NCBI GenBank assembly: GCA_026419775.2
Contig: JAOPGA020001102.1
Location: 1 to 64,000, forward strand
Direction of reading: 5' to 3'
Source of the DNA: Acrasis kona
Lineage: Eukaryota > Heterolobosea > Eutetramitea > Acrasida > Acrasidae
Length of the DNA stretch: 64,000 bases
Shown here in pieces: positions 63,350-64,000 of this stretch. The notes below the pieces were generated by a model. That model was not told the origin of the DNA. It was given only the letters and a program-made list of their open reading frames with translations, and did not search any database. The position numbers were made by a program, and so were the translations under genes. Within the stretch, counting starts at the first letter, position 1. Every line of letters starts with the position of its first letter.

Positions 63350-64000
63350 TGTGTTTTTGTTTTGAATCGTATTTTGAACGAAGAAAAATCAATAAGAACA
63401 TAGTGAATATCACCTTTTTTAGACGTAAAAAATGGAGGCAAAATTCATTCTCCAAACAAAGCAAGACGGAGTTGAATTTATATCCGTATCACGGATAAAT
63501 CCACCGTCGCCGGAAGATGATTTCCGCATGTGATGTAAACTATTGTTAATATTTTACATTGGATATGGGGGTTAAAGTTAGAACTGACATTTATAGAAGT
63601 GCTTTGAGGTGGTTTTGACAGGTTCTAATAATCAAAGTTGTCTAGCTTCTGATATGTTTCTCTCTATCTTTGTGCCCATGAGTACAAAGTTTGTTTACCA
63701 CCAAGATGGTATCTCCTACCAATAGGTCATAAAAACAAGCTCAAAAAGGGTGAATCACCCTTATATACCACTTACCAGACAATTAGTGCGAAATGGCCTG
63801 GAAAGGGTATCAATTGTTCCGTTTATTCATTCCCATCAGAGAAACACAAAACCATTGATACACAGCAAACAAAAAGAAAGAGAATGGAACTACTACGTTA
63901 TTGATGGAACAGAGCACATACAGACTCATTCATTGATCTGTCCAGAGGTCGTTCCCAGCATTGATTGTTCTACCAGTTCACGCATCTCCCTACTCTTCAA
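63350..64000. other. End of window, possible start of a gene on the plus strand
   Basis: About 650 bp. From 63679 (ATG, MSTKFVYHQDGISYQ) and especially from 63772 onward the plus strand has coding-like stretches (TISAKWPGKGINCSVYSFPS; then, in another frame, EWNYYVIDGTEHIQTHSLIC) that run to the window edge. A CAG acceptor near 63778 suggests an intron before them. No model could be closed, and the rest lies outside the window. Confidence 0.25.

Overview
The window is nuclear DNA of a free-living protist. It reads with the standard code. Genes lie on both strands and are packed tightly, and most are split by very short GT-AG introns (about 33-48 nt) with a CTAAC/TTAAC-like branch site shortly before the acceptor. 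The gene set combines a flagellar protein (CFAP45), LC8, Ras, RGS and CHASE signalling proteins, an alkaline ceramidase, mitochondrial PDH E1-alpha and ATP synthase OSCP, and a lineage-specific accessory family. This would suit a heterolobosean amoeba or amoeboflagellate (Naegleria/Acrasis-like). That assignment is a guess from gene content and intron style, not a proof. Three ambiguous bases (41377, 42371, 44887) and a frame break in CFAP45 point to a draft assembly.

Layout. 1-11.96 kb: M16 metallopeptidase (5' cut by the window), CFAP45, a hypothetical protein, a C2-domain protein, the splicing factor CDC40/Prp17, and a large membrane-anchored fusion of a CYP74-like P450 with a lipoxygenase. 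12.6-20.6 kb: a secreted seven-exon GH127 glycosidase, a WS/DGAT-type acyltransferase, PDH E1-alpha, LC8 dynein light chain, and a CHASE/cyclase-like/TPR/RGS receptor-like protein. 21.7-28.25 kb: O-methyltransferase, DDX10/Dbp4 helicase with an unusual RGG leader, a TMEM69-like (DUF3429) membrane protein, alkaline ceramidase.

28.4-46.3 kb looks like an accessory island. It holds a 1.2-kb element with imperfect terminal inverted repeats built of covarying hairpins, a PD-(D/E)XK-type protein, a coiled-coil reading frame, a P-loop NTPase/PD-(D/E)XK protein, a fossil ATPase fragment and decayed sequence. Embedded in it are core genes (ClpB/Hsp104, API5) and an RGS-domain gene.

46.4-64 kb returns to ordinary genes: FkbM-type methyltransferase, Ras GTPase, a type II membrane protein, a RING protein, a KDZ/Plavaka-like transposase, a MORN-repeat protein, mitochondrial OSCP, a D-2-hydroxyacid dehydrogenase beside an FAD oxidoreductase and an MFS carrier, a WD40 protein, a POT/PTR2 peptide transporter, and an LRR-like gene placed one base before a CCCH zinc-finger gene.

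The most notable item is the CYP74-like/lipoxygenase fusion (8723-11962). It would join the oxygenation of a polyunsaturated fatty acid and the rearrangement of its hydroperoxide in one membrane-bound polypeptide. Second is the hairpin-armed element at 28.46-29.69 kb.
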